The notes under the pieces were generated by a model. It did not search any database, was not told the origin of the DNA, and saw nothing but the letters and a program-made list of their open reading frames with translations. From Dunaliella salina (taxonomy: Eukaryota; Chlorophyta; Chlorophyceae; Chlamydomonadales; Dunaliellaceae), in the NCBI GenBank assembly GCA_002284615.2, contig MU070044.1, forward strand, positions 139,334 through 153,672: a DNA stretch of 14,339 nt, in the 5' to 3' direction. The translations under genes and the position numbers were made by a program. Below are positions 12,724-14,339 of the stretch, one piece after another. The first letter of the stretch is position 1. The number at the start of each line of letters is the position of its first letter.

Positions 12724-14262
12724 CTACATCTTGCCCTGATACTTGGCAAGGAGATCTGACACAGCTCGTAAGCGGTGCATTGGGCTGTTGAAGCTCGCCA
12801 TGCGTCCATGGCCAGGCAGCACATGTAAGAAGTCCAGGTCGAGCAGTTTTTGGATAGACTGGAGCTGCATTGGCAAGCTAAACCTGTTTGAGGAAAGAGG
12901 CAGTCGCGAAGGTATTTCTTAAAACAGATGAATGCTCCTGCGCTGTACCTACAGCATTTGTTCACGACTGGGAGAGTTTCCTGTGGGGTCATCTAGGGCA
13001 TGTAAAACAGGTGTTTTTTTACGTGCTCCCAAATATTTTTATTCTAGCTAGTACGTAAGGATTTGTAAACTGCAACTCAGGGTCCAACACGCCTAATTTG
13101 CCAATGTGTTGACTCTAGTTTTCACCATCAAACCTCCTCAGCACTCACTACATTTGTTGGTGGTTCTTGCTATCATTTGTTGTCCTTGGCCCAGAAGAGC
13201 CTCATTGCAAGCCACTCACTCCGTTAATTGGTGATTCATACCAACAATTGTTGCCCCCGGACTACAAGAACCTCATTGCCCAAAATGAAGCGGGAATGCA
13301 CGGTGCCTGCCAAGATATCTATTTTCAGCTTCAGTTTCCCACGAAACCAAAGGAATCCAGCATAGAAGGTGCCGAAGAGGTCAATTTTGACTTCTTTCTT
13401 TTCCTTTTTTGCAAGATGTTAGCAGCGTACATGGAGGTAACATAGTACATGGAGGTTGCATAAACACAACGTTCTGGAAGTGGACTCCCCCCCCACCTGT
13501 TGCTGTGAGTCCTATAGGTGTTCTGAAGCAAGGAGAGTGATTTAGGGCCTTCAATTGTTGTCCAAATTTCCCTTGGGGTGAGTATTATTACTTCACGTAA
13601 AAATAGTTGGCATGTAAGGTTTGAGGAAGAAGCACAGAAAGAGCAGGTCCTGCACTGTAGGCCGGTTGACCAGCTGTGGGTATTACTGCTAGTAACCCTC
13701 CTGATCCTCACTGACTTTTTTCTTTTGTTACTTTTGGTGAAGGGGGTGCACGGTGCCTTGGCCCTATGTATCCTCTTTTCCTTAATTAATGTGGGGAGTG
13801 TTTTCACTGCCTTTGTGGTTTTCCTTTTTCTTGTGGGAATTTGGGTGTTTCTGGCAAGCAAATCCCGCTCCTGCATGTGTGGTACTCACCAATTATACTT
13901 TTCGAAGACGTACAGTTGATGTGGCTTGATGACATTGGGTGGAGAAGAAAGATGATCGCCTGCGCAAAGCCATGGTGAAAGGCAAAAGAAACACCAGAGT
14001 CAAACGAGTACATGCTGCCTGAAACAGCTGATACTGGCCCTTAAGCCAGGAGCGGCATTTGCAGACGAGTGCTGAAGCTCTTACCTGTGAAGATAGTGCG
14101 AGACGGCTGATGATACAAGCACATATGGCCAGCAGTGTGACCAGGGGTAAAAACAATTTGGCAGTCGGCAGTTGAAGAGCTGGGCTGATGCTGACTGCCT
14201 GTCTCTGCTGAGGACTCCTCTACTGGCTGCAGCTCAGCGCCAATCTGCCATGGACCCTCACC
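12724..14262 (-). CDS. Metallo-beta-lactamase-fold hydrolase, last three exons (5' partial)
   Basis: Host gene encoding a zinc hydrolase of the metallo-beta-lactamase superfamily. Exons on the minus strand: 14262-14085, 13959-13890, 12883-12724, together 135 codons plus TAG (12724-12726). Exon 1: GEGPWQIG, a low-complexity Ser/Gln/Glu insert, then IVFTPGHTAGHMCLYHQP (PGHT holds a metal-binding His). The exon 1/2 junction rebuilds FTGDHL, with the bridging Asp; exon 2 continues NVIKPHQLYVFEKYN; the junction codon is Trp; exon 3 reads FSLPMQLQSIQKLLDLDF then HVLPGHGR with the last metal His, and ends LLAKYQGKM. Splice sites are GTAAG (14084-14080) and GTGAG (13889-13885), with acceptors GCAG and ACAG. 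The N-terminal HxHxDH motif must lie upstream, outside the window. Similar plant and algal proteins exist; the substrate is unknown. Confidence 0.88.
12884..13889 (-). other. Intron of the hydrolase gene, 1006 nt
   Basis: Bounded by gtgag (donor, minus strand) and ...aacag (acceptor). Protein continuity across it (FEKYN-W-FSLP) shows no missing exon. It contains several chance ORFs on both strands, an 18-bp tandem repeat, and an acaagaacctcattgcccaaaatgaa block. No convincing gene lies inside. Confidence 0.8.
13427..13462 (+). repeat. 18-bp tandem duplication in the intron
   Basis: gtacatggaggtaacata (13427-13444) followed directly by gtacatggaggttgcata (13445-13462), 16 of 18 identical. Confidence 0.85.
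13960..14084 (-). other. Intron of the hydrolase gene, 125 nt
   Basis: Minus strand gtaagagcttcag ... ctttgcgcag. Removing it joins TIFTG to DHL in frame (split Gly codon), rebuilding the conserved TGDHL motif, which confirms the splice sites. Confidence 0.85.
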
Positions 14263-14264
14263 CT

Positions 14265-14278
14265 GTGTGTATAAGTGT

Positions 14279-14339
<61 letters not shown>
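14265..14339 (+). repeat. (TG)n microsatellite reaching the window edge
   Basis: Nearly uninterrupted TG dinucleotides, broken by ataag near 14271 and ta near 14282. On the gene strand it is a (CA)n tract ending in the acceptor acacacag of the first visible exon, so it lies in the preceding intron. Confidence 0.9.

Noticed and set aside
13167..13445. Plus-strand frame with LPPDYKNLIAQNEAG, faintly like Gypsy LPPDLQQQYIAQDAEA
   Set aside because: Only about 15 residues are alike, no neighbouring pol blocks, and it is inside an intron; could be an ancient fragment but not supportable.
13578..13919. Hydrophobic 113-residue frame resembling a membrane protein
   Set aside because: It lies in the intron and over exon 2 of the minus-strand hydrolase; Leu/Val/Phe richness follows from T-rich intron sequence.
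1..14339. CRISPR arrays, tRNA or rRNA genes, bacterial operons
   Set aside because: No regularly spaced identical repeats with unique spacers, no cloverleaf, no rRNA-like stretch; the repeats present are transposon or microsatellite in nature.

Overview
This looks like a repeat-rich stretch of a eukaryotic nuclear genome, most likely a green-lineage alga. No bacterial operon, Shine-Dalgarno pattern or compact gene layout is seen. The pointers to an alga are: (i) a spliced minus-strand host gene with GT-AG introns; (ii) TGTAA, the usual green-algal polyadenylation signal, just before the poly(A) run of an inserted retrocopy and again downstream of the host gene; (iii) a LINE with an RNase H and a C-terminal restriction-like (PD-ExK) nuclease, a combination known from the algal Dualen/RandI LINE clade. 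The species cannot be named.

Bases 1 to about 5890 hold one long decayed Ty3/Gypsy retrotransposon on the plus strand: gag with a short zinc knuckle, aspartic protease with a DTG motif, reverse transcriptase, RNase H and the start of an integrase. It is dead. It has stops and frameshifts, the RT motif A Asp and the first RNase H Asp both read Asn, and three separate insertions break it: 3532-4154, 4444-4565 and 5200-5483, flanked by perfect direct repeats of 13, 14 and 16 bp. No LTR is visible; the 5' end lies outside the window.

Bases 5893 to about 11918 are dominated by copies of one LINE family. The longest (about 7809-11150, plus) has an N-terminal region with a methyltransferase-like segment, then RNase H, a zinc-finger-like motif, an RPD...ELK nuclease and a conserved tail. 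From 8796 to 10421 it stays in one frame with only two stops. A (CA)9 repeat then shifts the frame, and a 414-bp poly(A)-tailed retrocopy with a 10-bp target duplication sits at its stop codon. Other copies are at 3532-4154 (minus), 4444-4565 (plus, only the last 122 bp), 5893-6055 (plus), 7403-7808 (minus), 11155-11238 (minus) and 11510-11918 (plus). Five copies keep two consecutive stem-loops at the 3' end although the paired bases differ between copies. This looks like a structured RNA tail used for target-primed reverse transcription and is the most interesting signal here.

Bases 12585-14339 carry the only evident host gene: the last three exons, on the minus strand, of a metallo-beta-lactamase-fold hydrolase (PGHT, FTGDHL and LPGHGR motifs). 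Its introns are 125 and 1006 nt, and a (TG)n microsatellite lies just upstream of the first visible exon. Between LINE and gene is non-coding DNA with a 77-bp tandem duplication. Two further repeats lie elsewhere: a decayed array of about 59-bp units at 6104-6362 and a 17-bp-arm hairpin at 11300-11340.
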